A stretch of 64,000 nucleotides of DNA, taken from the NCBI GenBank assembly GCA_900546145.1, contig URBN01000005.1, positions 39,278 through 103,277 of the forward strand, in the 5' to 3' direction. Below, piece after piece: positions 1-7,683 of the stretch. Every line of letters begins with the position of its first letter. Positions within the stretch are counted from its first letter, which is position 1. A program made the position numbers and the translations under genes. Below the pieces are notes generated by a model that ran no database searches, had not been told where the DNA came from, and was given only the letters and a program-made list of their open reading frames with translations. This DNA comes from an uncultured Desulfovibrio sp. GTDB lineage: Bacteria; Desulfobacterota; Desulfovibrionia; Desulfovibrionales; Desulfovibrionaceae.

Positions 1-77
1 GGTCTTGCGGAGATGGCGTCCTGCGTAGCATAATAATCAGTCCGCCAATCCGGCGGGGATTTATCCCGGAGTTTTTT
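1..77 (+). other. Left-edge sequence upstream of the first gene
   Basis: Frame 1 is open from the window edge to a TAA at 31-33, so this could be the last ten codons of a plus-strand gene, but nothing identifies it. A small hairpin (CCGCC 42-46 with GGCGG 52-56) follows. The Shine-Dalgarno of the next gene (CGGAG, 67-71) lies just before its ATG at 78. There is no T-run, so no terminator is called. Confidence 0.25.
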
Positions 78-533
78 ATGGGCGTGAAGGCCATTATCCT
101 CTTTCTGCCACTTGCCGTACTGTGTGCCCTGTGCGGGCCTGTACAGGCCGAAGATTCTGCTCCGGTTCAGGACGAACCGGCCCCCTATGACGAAAACCTG
201 CTCCGCTCATCGTACTATGAGTGTATGGAGAAAGCCGGAGGTAAAACGCCGGAGGAAATGAAGTGCATCAGGCTGGAGACGGACTATTGGGAAAAGCGCC
301 TCGACGAAAATTTCAGCCGGATTCTGAGAGACACGGATGACAGGCACCGCGGTCACCTTCTGGACTGTCAGAATGCCTGGCAGGTCTACAGGGACGCGCT
401 TTCCCGTTATGCCTCTGACAACTACAGGCCGGACGATGCAGAAGAAGTCGGGGCACTGACTGCCCTGATGGAGACGGCCAGACAGACGCTTCTTCTTGAG
501 AAGACGGATCCCCCGAAGGCGGGTGGCAGGTAG
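78..533 (+). CDS. Secreted LprI-like (DUF1311) protein
   Basis: A 151-residue protein with a clear Sec signal peptide: hydrophobic core at residues 5-20 and a likely cleavage after VQA at residue 24. It is therefore probably periplasmic. The mature part has three cysteines (about C49, C63 and C97) and the pattern Y-x-C-M then L-D-C-Q-N-A-W-x-x-Y-R-D, which resembles the LprI/DUF1311 family. Characterised members of that family inhibit lysozyme; that function is not shown here. The start is supported by CGGAG seven bases upstream. It sits before tatBC, but a separate promoter follows it, so it is probably not in the Tat operon. Confidence 0.6.
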   Translation: MGVKAIILFLPLAVLCALCGPVQAEDSAPVQDEPAPYDENLLRSSYYECMEKAGGKTPEEMKCIRLETDYWEKRLDENFSRILRDTDDRHRGHLLDCQNAWQVYRDALSRYASDNYRPDDAEEVGALTALMETARQTLLLEKTDPPKAGGR

Positions 534-554
534 GGTGTGCGCGGCTTCAGTTTG

Positions 555-583
555 TTGCACGGGCATTTCCATTAGTCTATAAA
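555..583 (+). promoter_or_regulatory. Sigma70-type promoter for tatBC
   Basis: TTGCAC (555-560), a 17-bp spacer and TATAAA (578-583) lie 64 bases before tatB. Both hexamers match the sigma70 consensus well, and no other good promoter was seen in the gap. Confidence 0.6.
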
Positions 584-646
584 CAGGAGCTGCGGCATAC
601 AGTCTGCCGGGCATTCTCCGAAAAACGCACAACAACCGGGCTATAT

Positions 647-1111
647 ATGTTTGGCATAGGAAGTACGGAATTTATCGTCATTCTCCTCGTGGCGCTTCTG
701 GTTCTCGGTCCCAAGAGTCTGGCCAAGATCACCAGAACGGTGGGCAAGTACATGGGCGAGTTCAGGCGCGTTTCCACTGAATTTCAGCGGACGCTCAATG
801 TTGAAGCCGCCGAGGAAGAGCGCAAGGAGGCCAAAGAGGCCGTGAAGAAGAAGGCTGAGGCGGCAAGGGCCGGACGGGAGCGCAGGCAGAAGGCCCTGAA
901 GAGCACCGGCAATACCGAAACCGCTTCCGTCTCCCCCTCCAAAACAGAAGCAGAAGACCGGCCTGAGCCTGAAAAACCTGCTCCGGCCGCTTCTGAGGCC
1001 GCTGCTGCGGAGGGGCCTGTGGCTCCCAAGGGCAGTCCTCTCGAAGAAGCTCTGAAGAAAAGTGCTGCTGAGGCCGGGAGCGCTGTTTCCTCCGGGGAGA
1101 ACAAGGCATGA
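647..1111 (+). CDS. tatB: Sec-independent protein translocase subunit TatB
   Basis: A 154-residue TatA/B-family protein. The N terminus MFGIGSTEFIVILLVALLVL is the typical short transmembrane helix with an early Glu. It is followed by the hinge G-P-K-S-L and an amphipathic helix to about residue 40. The rest is a charged, Ala/Glu-rich tail. TatB with TatC forms the receptor for twin-arginine signal peptides, which export folded cofactor proteins such as periplasmic hydrogenases. The stop overlaps the tatC start by 4 bases, indicating translational coupling. TatA is similar, but the long helix and the pairing with tatC favour TatB. No tatA lies in the window. Confidence 0.85.
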   Translation: MFGIGSTEFIVILLVALLVLGPKSLAKITRTVGKYMGEFRRVSTEFQRTLNVEAAEEERKEAKEAVKKKAEAARAGRERRQKALKSTGNTETASVSPSKTEAEDRPEPEKPAPAASEAAAAEGPVAPKGSPLEEALKKSAAEAGSAVSSGENKA

Positions 1112-2427
1112 CCGATTTTGAAAAAGAACGCACCGCCGCTGAGAAGCTGGCGGAAGCGAATCATACAGTCCCGGGCCCGACCGCCGTGTCCGGAAATACA
1201 TCCCCCTCGGATACCGAAACGTTCTCCGGGGAGGCTGGAACCCCAGCGCCGGAAACTCCGGCGGACAGGGCAGACACTCCTGTGGAACAGGCCGCTTCCC
1301 AGACTGAAGACGGGGCCTGCGTTCCCGCGACCTCTGAATCCGGGGGCGGCAGCGGAAGCAAGCCTCCGTCGGATATTGCCGTCGCCGGCGGCGCCGATCT
1401 CCCTGCTCCCGCTGTCAGTGACAGCGATGAGTCCGGGGACGGGGCAGAAGAGGAAGAAGACGGCGAAGACGGAGAGGGCGGCCGCATGTCCCTTATGGAT
1501 CACCTGCGGGAACTGCGCCGGCGCCTCTGCTACTGCGTCGCCGCGGCCCTTGTGGGCTTCTGTATCTGCATGTTTTTCGTTGAACCCATCTTCAATGTGC
1601 TGACGAAGCCGCTGATCGCCGCTCTGCCCCCTGGCAGCACGGCTATGTACACGACGCTGCCCGAAGCCTTTTTCACGCGCATGTACATTGCCTTCATGTC
1701 AGGCCTTTTCCTGGTGAGTCCTCTTATTTTCTATGAGATCTGGGCCTTCATTTCTCCCGGCCTGTATGAGGAAGAAAAGCGCTTCATCATACCTGTCGCC
1801 CTTATTTCCGCAGTGTTCTTCGTGGGCGGCGGTCTGTTCTGCTATTACATCGTCTTTCATTACGCCTTTCAGTTTTTCATGAGCTTCGCAACAGAACAGA
1901 TCGTGGCTGCTCCCAAGATCAGCGACTATCTGGACTTCGTGATGAAGCTCCTGCTGGCTTTCGGACTCATCTTCGAAATGCCCATCTTCACCTTCTTCCT
2001 TTCGCGCATGGGCGTGGTCACGGCCAAGCGCATGCGCAGTGCGCGCAGGTATGCCGTGCTGGTCATCTTCATCGTGGCTGCCATCCTGACGCCGCCGGAT
2101 GTGGTTTCTCAGCTGCTTATGGCTGTGCCCATGCTGATTCTCTATGAAGTGAGCATTTTGGTCGCCGTTATCTTCGGTAAGAAGAAGCCTGTTCCCGCAG
2201 AAGGAGAGGAGGAAGAGCCTGACGACGGGGATGACGGGGAAGAAAAACTGCGCAGCTCCCAGCCCGGAGATGATGAGTCTGCTTCCCAGCCGGCTTCCGG
2301 AAGGAAGGATGATTCCGGATCTGACGGAACCGGTAAGAGTGCCGGCACTGAAGAGACGGGGGCGTCCGGAACAGCGGAAGCCGTCAGGTCCTCTGGGCAT
2401 GAAGGCGATTCTGCAAAGGGCGCATAG
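1108..2427 (+). CDS. tatC: Twin-arginine translocase subunit TatC with long acidic tails
   Basis: A 439-residue protein whose TatC core begins near residue 127 with MSLMDHLRELRRRL, the normal family N terminus. Six membrane helices follow to about residue 350, including F-x-x-E-P-I-F and the conserved glycine/proline loops. TatC is the inner-membrane receptor for Tat signal peptides. The core is preceded by about 126 residues rich in Pro, Ser, Thr, Glu and Asp, and followed by an acidic, Ser-rich tail of about 90 residues. An internal ATG at 1486 would give a normal-length protein. The 4-base overlap with tatB and the lack of a stop support the long form, but the true start needs experimental proof. 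Confidence 0.9.
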   Translation: MTDFEKERTAAEKLAEANHTVPGPTAVSGNTSPSDTETFSGEAGTPAPETPADRADTPVEQAASQTEDGACVPATSESGGGSGSKPPSDIAVAGGADLPAPAVSDSDESGDGAEEEEDGEDGEGGRMSLMDHLRELRRRLCYCVAAALVGFCICMFFVEPIFNVLTKPLIAALPPGSTAMYTTLPEAFFTRMYIAFMSGLFLVSPLIFYEIWAFISPGLYEEEKRFIIPVALISAVFFVGGGLFCYYIVFHYAFQFFMSFATEQIVAAPKISDYLDFVMKLLLAFGLIFEMPIFTFFLSRMGVVTAKRMRSARRYAVLVIFIVAAILTPPDVVSQLLMAVPMLILYEVSILVAVIFGKKKPVPAEGEEEEPDDGDDGEEKLRSSQPGDDESASQPASGRKDDSGSDGTGKSAGTEETGASGTAEAVRSSGHEGDSAKGA

Positions 2428-2433
2428 GCTTTC

Positions 2434-2488
2434 GCATCCCGCTCGGGATGATACCATAGCCACAATACAGACGGGAGCCGGGGCTCCC
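2434..2488 (+). other. Two small hairpins between tatC and hisB
   Basis: CATCCC/GGGATG (2435-2450) and GGGAGCC/GGCTCCC (2473-2488) can each form a short stem in the tatC-hisB gap. The second ends just before the hisB Shine-Dalgarno (AAGGAG), so it could protect or process the message. Neither has a T-run. Confidence 0.35.
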
Positions 2489-2505
2489 GGGAAGGAGTTT
2501 CCGAT

Positions 2506-3096
2506 ATGGCGGCGAGAACAGCGAAGGCTGAGCGGACGAGCGCCGAGACGCAGATACGCCTCAGTCTCAATCTCGATGGAGAGGGGAAGGTGCATGTCGA
2601 TACGGGCTTTTGCATGCTGGATCATATGCTGACTCTGACATTTTTCTGGGCCAGCATGGATCTGGATCTGAAATGCACTGGCGACATGCAGGTGGACGCA
2701 CACCACACGACTGAGGACTGCGCTCTGGTCCTCGGCGGTGCGATTCTGGAGGCTCTGGGGGGCAGGGCTGGCATAGCCCGCGTGGGCTACGGCCGCGTTC
2801 CCATGGACGAGGCTCTCAGCGAGGTGACTCTGGATATCTCGGGCCGTCCCTGGCTGGAGTGGCATGGAGATGAATACCTTCCGCCTGTCATTGCCCGTGA
2901 GGAAAAGGATGTCTGGCGGGAATTTTACAAGGCGCTGGCTTCTGCAGCCAGAATGAACGTGCACGTAGCGTTTCTGTATGGCAAAAACGGCCATCATCTT
3001 CTCGAGAGCGCTGCCAAGGGGCTGGGGCTGGCTCTGGCGGCGGCCGTGAAACGCGAGGGAACCCAGGTCCGCAGCACCAAGGGAGGTCTTGACTGA
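2506..3096 (+). CDS. hisB: Imidazoleglycerol-phosphate dehydratase HisB
   Basis: A 196-residue monofunctional HisB, the usual length outside enterics. It dehydrates imidazole glycerol phosphate to imidazole acetol phosphate in histidine synthesis. The manganese-binding motifs are visible: F-C-M-L-D-H-M-L near residue 40, D-A-H-H-T-T-E-D near residue 66, and the second half repeat ending H-H-L-L-E-S near residue 168. AAGGAG lies 10 bases before the ATG. The stop shares a base with the start of the following lipoprotein gene, and hisA follows that, so three genes form one translationally linked block. Confidence 0.93.
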   Translation: MAARTAKAERTSAETQIRLSLNLDGEGKVHVDTGFCMLDHMLTLTFFWASMDLDLKCTGDMQVDAHHTTEDCALVLGGAILEALGGRAGIARVGYGRVPMDEALSEVTLDISGRPWLEWHGDEYLPPVIAREEKDVWREFYKALASAARMNVHVAFLYGKNGHHLLESAAKGLGLALAAAVKREGTQVRSTKGGLD

Positions 3097-3755
3097 TGAA
3101 CAGGCGTCTTCTTCTTTTTGTGATCCTCTGTCTGACTGTTCTGGCGGCAGCCTGCCAGCGCGCCCCCCAGAAGACTTCGGAAATTCCAAGAGTGCTGAGC
3201 CACCAGTATTCTGTGGCTGTTATGCCCTTTACCCAGCCCACGGACGCCTGCGAGCTCATTATGGGCCGTATTCCCGAAGGGCAGGGCTGCATTTCAGCTG
3301 GCGAAATGGGCCTTCTCGATGCCGATTTGAAGGAACTTCTCCTTTCAAAGAAGAACGCACGCCCCTATACCTTTGAAGGTGCCGGCGTTGTTCCCGCGCC
3401 GTCGTCCCTTAAGTTCCGCGCGGGATCCCAGCCTCAGGCTCTGCCCGCCTGGGCCGAGCTGGCCCGCAGAACGGGCAAGGACTTTATTCTCGTGCCCCAG
3501 ATCATCGACTGGCATGAGCGCGAGGGCTCTCAGGCCGGCGTCACGAAGCCTGCTTCCGTGCACCTGGAATTCTTCCTTATCCGCAGTCAGTCCGGCACTG
3601 TGCAGAACCATGTGGTGTACGATGAGGAACAGGTGGGGCTGGTCAATAATCTGCTGACCGTCAATGACTTTGTTAAGCGCAAGGGCACCTGGGTAACGGC
3701 CCGTTCCCTTGCCAGGGAAGGTATGGAGAAGATGGTGAAGGAGCTTGGTTTATGA
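3096..3755 (+). CDS. Putative lipoprotein of unknown function inside the his block
   Basis: A 219-residue protein with a basic start (MNRR), a hydrophobic stretch and Cys20 preceded by three Ala. This is a near-consensus lipobox, although the -3 residue is Ala rather than Leu. The mature part contains Y-S-V-A-V-M-P-F-T-Q-P, a beta-strand pattern seen in outer-membrane-associated lipoproteins that begin with a Rossmann-like fold. No catalytic motif is apparent and the family is not recognised. The start overlaps the hisB stop by one base, and its stop overlaps the hisA start by 4 bases. Its expression is thus tied to histidine genes, although nothing in the protein suggests a role in histidine synthesis. 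Confidence 0.75.
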   Translation: MNRRLLLFVILCLTVLAAACQRAPQKTSEIPRVLSHQYSVAVMPFTQPTDACELIMGRIPEGQGCISAGEMGLLDADLKELLLSKKNARPYTFEGAGVVPAPSSLKFRAGSQPQALPAWAELARRTGKDFILVPQIIDWHEREGSQAGVTKPASVHLEFFLIRSQSGTVQNHVVYDEEQVGLVNNLLTVNDFVKRKGTWVTARSLAREGMEKMVKELGL

Positions 3756-4492
3756 TCGTTCTGCCCGCAGTAGATATCAAAGACGGGCGCGCTGTGCGCC
3801 TGCGCCAGGGAAAGGCTAATGAAACGACGGTTTTCTCTCCCGATCCCGTGGCCGCAGCCAGGGCCTGGGAACGTCAGGGAGCCAGATATCTGCACGTGGT
3901 TGATCTCGACGGCGCCTTCGACGGAGAGCCGAAGAGCCGGAACATTGTGAAGGATATCTGCTCCAGCCTCTCTATTCCCGTGGAACTTGGTGGAGGCATC
4001 CGCGACATCGCCACGGCCGGGGCCTACCTTGAGTGCGGCGTGACCCGCCTTATCATCGGCACCATGGCTCTCACGGATTTGCCGCTCTTCCGGAAGCTCT
4101 GCGATACGTTCCCCGGGCGCATAGGCGTCTCCCTCGATGCGAGTGGCGGCCGTCTGAAGACAAAGGGCTGGGTTGAGGATGACGGGCGTACCGTGGACGA
4201 TGTTCTCCCTGGCCTTCTGGACGCCGGAGCCTCGTTTATTGTTTATACCGATATTGAGCGCGATGGCATGCAGAGCGGCGTGAATGTCGGAGCCCTGACC
4301 CACGTCTCGGATATCTCGTCCGTACCCGTGGTGGCTGCCGGCGGCGTCGCCACGCTCGACGATATCAGGCGTCTCTATCCTCTGTCCGTGAAGGGCCGTC
4401 TTGAAGGGGCTATTTCCGGCCGCGCCCTGTACGAGAAAACGCTGGATCTTGCTGAGGCCAACGACTGGCTGGATGCTCAGGAAAAAGCGTAA
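3752..4492 (+). CDS. hisA: ProFAR isomerase HisA
   Basis: A 246-residue TIM-barrel protein of normal length. It converts ProFAR to PRFAR in histidine synthesis. The first strand M-I-V-L-P-A-V-D-I-K-D-G carries catalytic Asp8. V-S-L-D-A-S-G-G near residue 128 carries the second Asp. G-G-G-I-R near residue 80 and A-A-G-G-V-A near residue 195 form the two phosphate-binding sites. The start lies inside the preceding lipoprotein gene (4-base overlap). A strong terminator follows, ending the block. Confidence 0.95.
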   Translation: MIVLPAVDIKDGRAVRLRQGKANETTVFSPDPVAAARAWERQGARYLHVVDLDGAFDGEPKSRNIVKDICSSLSIPVELGGGIRDIATAGAYLECGVTRLIIGTMALTDLPLFRKLCDTFPGRIGVSLDASGGRLKTKGWVEDDGRTVDDVLPGLLDAGASFIVYTDIERDGMQSGVNVGALTHVSDISSVPVVAAGGVATLDDIRRLYPLSVKGRLEGAISGRALYEKTLDLAEANDWLDAQEKA

Positions 4493-4520
4493 AAAACAGT
4501 CTTCGTGTATGAGTTAATTG

Positions 4521-4547
4521 AGGGGCCGGTTTTCCGGCCCCTTTTGT
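4521..4547 (+). terminator. Intrinsic terminator after hisA
   Basis: AGGGGCCGG (4521-4529) pairs with CCGGCCCCT (4534-4542) across a TTTT loop, followed by TTTGTTTG. It separates the his block from the small transporter gene. Confidence 0.85.
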
Positions 4548-4573
4548 TTGTCTGAGAACAGGGAGTGGAAGTT

Positions 4574-5008
4574 ATGTTTGCGTATTTCTGGCCGCTGGTG
4601 CTGGTCGTCACGGCCAATGTCTTCTACAATATCTCGTCCCGTTCTGTGCCGAAGGCCTGCGACGCCTTTATGGCTCTCGTGTGCACTTACGCCACTGCGT
4701 TTGTTTTTTCCCTATTTGGATTTCTGCTGACTGGTGGAGCCAGAAATTTCCTTCCTGCGCTGAAACAGACGAACTGGGCCTGTTTCCTGCTGGGATTTTC
4801 CATGATCGGCCTTGAGATCGGTATGATCTACATGTATCGCGCTGGATGGAAGATGAGTTCGGCCTGTCTGGCCGTCAACGCAGTGTCGGCCGCGCTGCTT
4901 GTGCTGGTGGGATGCCTTTTTTTCGGAGAACATCTGACGCTGCGTCAGATCGCCGGCATGGTTGTGACCATGGCCGGTCTGGCCATTATCGTGGGAGACC
5001 GCGCGTAG
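4574..5008 (+). CDS. Small DMT-superfamily (EamA/EmrE-like) membrane protein
   Basis: A 144-residue, four-helix membrane protein, half the size of a typical EamA transporter, so it probably works as a dimer. The helices are at about residues 3-20, 33-52, 67-88 and 95-140. The end, G-E-H-L-T-L-R-Q-I-A-G-M-V-V-T-M-A-G, is the classic last-helix motif of the DMT superfamily. The substrate cannot be told. The frame opens with a GTG at 4565, but ATG 4574 has GGGAG at the right spacing and is chosen. It stands between the hisA terminator and convergent smpB. Confidence 0.72.
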   Translation: MFAYFWPLVLVVTANVFYNISSRSVPKACDAFMALVCTYATAFVFSLFGFLLTGGARNFLPALKQTNWACFLLGFSMIGLEIGMIYMYRAGWKMSSACLAVNAVSAALLVLVGCLFFGEHLTLRQIAGMVVTMAGLAIIVGDRA

Positions 5009-5023
5009 GTCTTTTCACGCCGT

Positions 5024-5488
5024 TCAGCGGGCGAGTTCGCGCTCCGCGTCGCGTTCCTCAGCTCTGCGCTTCAGATCCTCACGCTTGTCGTGGAGTTTTT
5101 TGCCCCGTCCGAGGGCGATTTCCAGTTTGACTTTGCCGTGGTGGAAATAGAGCTTCGTGGGAACCACGGTCAGGCCCTGCTGGGCGACCACGCCGGCGAG
5201 GTGGTTTATCTCCCGGATATGAAGGAGCAGTTTGCGGTTCCTGTCCGGATCCTGGGGCGCGTAGCCGGCGTTTTCGTAGGGGGCTATGTGCAGGGAAACG
5301 ACGAAGGCCTCTCCACCCCGAAAGTCCACGTAGGAGTCCTGAAAATTGACACGGCCGAGGCGTATGCTTTTGATCTCAGGGCCGGTAAGGCTGATGCCGG
5401 CTTCGAGAAAGTCGGACAGCTCGTAGAGATGGCGGGCCTTTTTGTTAACAGCGACCACGCCGGGCTGTTTTTTCTTGTCTGTGCTCAT
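5024..5488 (-). CDS. smpB: tmRNA-binding protein SmpB
   Basis: A 154-residue SmpB of usual length. It binds tmRNA and brings it to stalled ribosomes for trans-translation. Recognisable blocks are N-K-K-A-R-H-L-Y-E-L near residue 15, L-T-G-P-E-I-K-S-I-R near residue 35, the central H-I-A-P-Y-E region, and a basic tail G-R-G-K-K-L-H-D-K-R-E that inserts in the decoding centre. It lies downstream of ptsI on the same strand. The tmRNA gene itself was not found in the window. Confidence 0.95.
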   Translation of the reverse strand: MSTDKKKQPGVVAVNKKARHLYELSDFLEAGISLTGPEIKSIRLGRVNFQDSYVDFRGGEAFVVSLHIAPYENAGYAPQDPDRNRKLLLHIREINHLAGVVAQQGLTVVPTKLYFHHGKVKLEIALGRGKKLHDKREDLKRRAEERDAERELAR

Positions 5489-5500
5489 AATGTCCGGGCT

Positions 5501-5519
5501 GCCGGCCGGAAAGGCCGGC
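5501..5519 (-). other. GC-rich hairpin between ptsI and smpB
   Basis: GCCGGCC (5501-5507) pairs perfectly with GGCCGGC (5513-5519), 12 bases before the smpB start. There is no T-run, so it is more likely an mRNA stability or processing element than a terminator. Confidence 0.45.
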
Positions 5520-5550
5520 GGCGTCCTCCGTTGTGCTGGAATATGTGCTG

Positions 5551-7317
5551 CTACTGCTGCATCTGCTTCATAACCGTGGACATCTGGAAGGAGAGTTCAC
5601 GGCCCAGGGTTTTCTGCAGCATTTCGTTGACCATGTGTTTGCAGGCGGGGATGTCCGTGCTCATGAGAACCTGTTCGGCCAGTTCCGTGCAGGCCTGGGC
5701 GTTGAGCCTGCGGATGAGGTGTTTGATGCCGGGCAGGAACGGCGGCGAGGCTGAGAGTTCATCGATACCCATGCCGAGCATGAGCACGACGCCATACGGA
5801 TCCGCGGAAAGTTCGCCGCAGGCGCCAACTTTGATGCCTTCCCTGTGTCCGGCGTCGATGATGCGCTTCAGGGAACGGATGATGGCCGGGTGCATGGCCT
5901 CGTTGAGATAGGCCACATGGCGGTTGTTGCGGTCGATGGCCATGAGGTAGTGGATAAGGTCGTTCGTGCCGATGCTGAAGAAGTCGCACTCCCTGGCGAG
6001 AGCATCGGCGATGAGGGAGGCAGCCGGAGTTTCCACCATGACACCGAGAGGGACGTCTGAAGCGTGCGGTATCATCTTGGCCTTCAGTTCCTGGGCCACT
6101 TCCTGAAGAATGAGACGGACGGACCGCACTTCCTCAACCATGGTCACAAGAGGCAGGAGAATGCTGATTTTCCCGTGTACACCGGCCCTGAGCAGGGCGC
6201 GGAGCTGGCTGCGCAGGATGTCCTGACGTCTCAGGGTGAAGCGTACTCCCCTGAGCCCCAGAGCGGGGTTCGCCTCGTGCAGGGCCTGCTGGGCTTTGAG
6301 TATCTTGTCTGCGCCGCAGTCCAGAGTGCGGATGATGGTCCGTCCAGGAGAATCGCGCACGACTTTGGTGTATTCGAGATAGAGCTGTTCCTCGTCAGGC
6401 AGTTCCTGCCCCATGAAGGAAAATTCGGTGCGGTAAAGGCCGATGCCGTCAGCTCCGAACTGGCTGAGTTCGGCCGCTTCCTCTGGCCGCTCGATATTGG
6501 CTTTGACACTGACCTTGAGACCGTCTTCCGTGTCAGCGGGCCAAAGGGCCAGCCCCCGGACATTGCTTTCCCAGGCGAAATATTCGTGACAGCGGCGGGA
6601 ATACTCCGAGGTATCCCTGTCGCTTGGCTGGATAAGGACGTTGCCCCCGAGTCCGTCGATGATGACAGGATCGCCTTCGCGGGCGGAATCCTGCAGACCT
6701 GTGACACAGACCAGGGCCGGGATGTGAAGGCCTCGGGAAAGTATGGCCGTGTGTGAGGTTGGGCCGCCTTCCTGCGTCAGAATGCCGCGGACGCGTTTGA
6801 GGTCGAGCTCCATGACGTCGGCCGGGGAAATGTCCTCAGCTGCGAGAATGATGTCCTGAGCGCTGGTGCCGATGGAACTTCCCCCGCTGAGGCGGTCTCT
6901 GATGCGCAGGCCGACGACACGGATATCCTGCGCCCTGTCACGGAGATACGGGTCATCCATGCCGTGGAAAAGATCGCAGAGCTGGTCGATGGTCTTCTGC
7001 AGGGCCCAGGCCGCGCAGATTTTTTCCTGGGCTATGCGTTTGGCCGCGGCTTCTTCAAGCTTTGGATCCCCGGTCATCTCAATCTGGGCTTCGATGACCT
7101 CACGGTATTCCCTGAGATCGGCGGGGACCTTGCTCAGGGCTTTTCCAAGATCCTGCCGCACGGCCTCCACGGCCTTATGCAGGAGATCCTGCTCGCGTGC
7201 GACCTCTGATTCGGGCACGTAGTGCCTGTCCAGAAATCGTTCCGTATGAAGAAAGTGGAGGGTTCCCAGGGCTATGCCCGGGGAAACGGGAGTACCGTAG
7301 AGGTGTGCGCGGGGCAT
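5551..7317 (-). CDS. ptsI: PTS enzyme I (PEP-protein phosphotransferase)
   Basis: A 588-residue enzyme I, close to the usual 570-580. It takes phosphate from PEP and passes it to HPr. Visible motifs are G-G-P-T-S-H-T-A-I-L-S-R-G with the phosphorylated His, the PEP-site arginines in L-Y-R-T-E-F and I-R-T-L-D, F-F-S-I-G-T-N-D-L, and the catalytic Cys in G-A-C-G-E-L. The frame extends upstream into ptsH, but the ATG at 7317 (MPRAHLYGTPVSPGIA) matches the family N terminus and lies 4 bases past the ptsH stop, so it is chosen. Confidence 0.95.
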   Translation of the reverse strand: MPRAHLYGTPVSPGIALGTLHFLHTERFLDRHYVPESEVAREQDLLHKAVEAVRQDLGKALSKVPADLREYREVIEAQIEMTGDPKLEEAAAKRIAQEKICAAWALQKTIDQLCDLFHGMDDPYLRDRAQDIRVVGLRIRDRLSGGSSIGTSAQDIILAAEDISPADVMELDLKRVRGILTQEGGPTSHTAILSRGLHIPALVCVTGLQDSAREGDPVIIDGLGGNVLIQPSDRDTSEYSRRCHEYFAWESNVRGLALWPADTEDGLKVSVKANIERPEEAAELSQFGADGIGLYRTEFSFMGQELPDEEQLYLEYTKVVRDSPGRTIIRTLDCGADKILKAQQALHEANPALGLRGVRFTLRRQDILRSQLRALLRAGVHGKISILLPLVTMVEEVRSVRLILQEVAQELKAKMIPHASDVPLGVMVETPAASLIADALARECDFFSIGTNDLIHYLMAIDRNNRHVAYLNEAMHPAIIRSLKRIIDAGHREGIKVGACGELSADPYGVVLMLGMGIDELSASPPFLPGIKHLIRRLNAQACTELAEQVLMSTDIPACKHMVNEMLQKTLGRELSFQMSTVMKQMQQ

Positions 7318-7321
7318 GGGG

Positions 7322-7615
7322 TCAGTCTCCAGGTGTTTCCAGTAAGGAGGCGGTCGCGGCGACGGCCTCACGGGCGTCAGGCCCCGTGGCGAAAACTGTA
7401 AATTCGCCTTCTGCGGGCAGGGCAAGCGACAGGATGTCCAGCATGCTCTTGCAGTCCGCCTCTCCGGCATCTGTCACGAGTCTGATGGTCGATCTGTAGC
7501 GCTGGGCTTCCTTGGCGAGCCTGGCGGCCGGGCGGGCATGCAGTCCGTTGCGGAGCCGGAGCCTGCCCTGGACGCTGACACCGTTTGGAGTCTTTTGCAG
7601 TTCCTCCTGAGCCAT
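7322..7615 (-). CDS. ptsH: PTS phosphocarrier protein HPr
   Basis: A 97-residue HPr-family protein. R-N-G-L-H-A-R-P-A-A holds the histidine that enzyme I phosphorylates. C-K-S-M-L-D-I-L-S-L-A holds the Ser at the regulatory position used by HPr kinase in other bacteria. The ATG at 7615 has AGAGGA upstream and is preferred to an upstream ATG at 7636. It lies between the EIID gene and ptsI in a compact operon. An HPr kinase gene is not in the window, so serine phosphorylation is only possible, not shown. Confidence 0.92.
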   Translation of the reverse strand: MAQEELQKTPNGVSVQGRLRLRNGLHARPAARLAKEAQRYRSTIRLVTDAGEADCKSMLDILSLALPAEGEFTVFATGPDAREAVAATASLLETPGD

Positions 7616-7683
7616 GTGGAAAATCCTCTTTATCATTAACGCCGCGTGCGTGGCGGCGGCAGTGAGAGTGAAAAGCCGCGGCC

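Noticed and set aside
1699..3189. A 496-codon minus-strand frame opposite tatC and hisB
   Set aside because: tatC and hisB have clear motifs on the plus strand; the reverse frame looks like a complement artefact.
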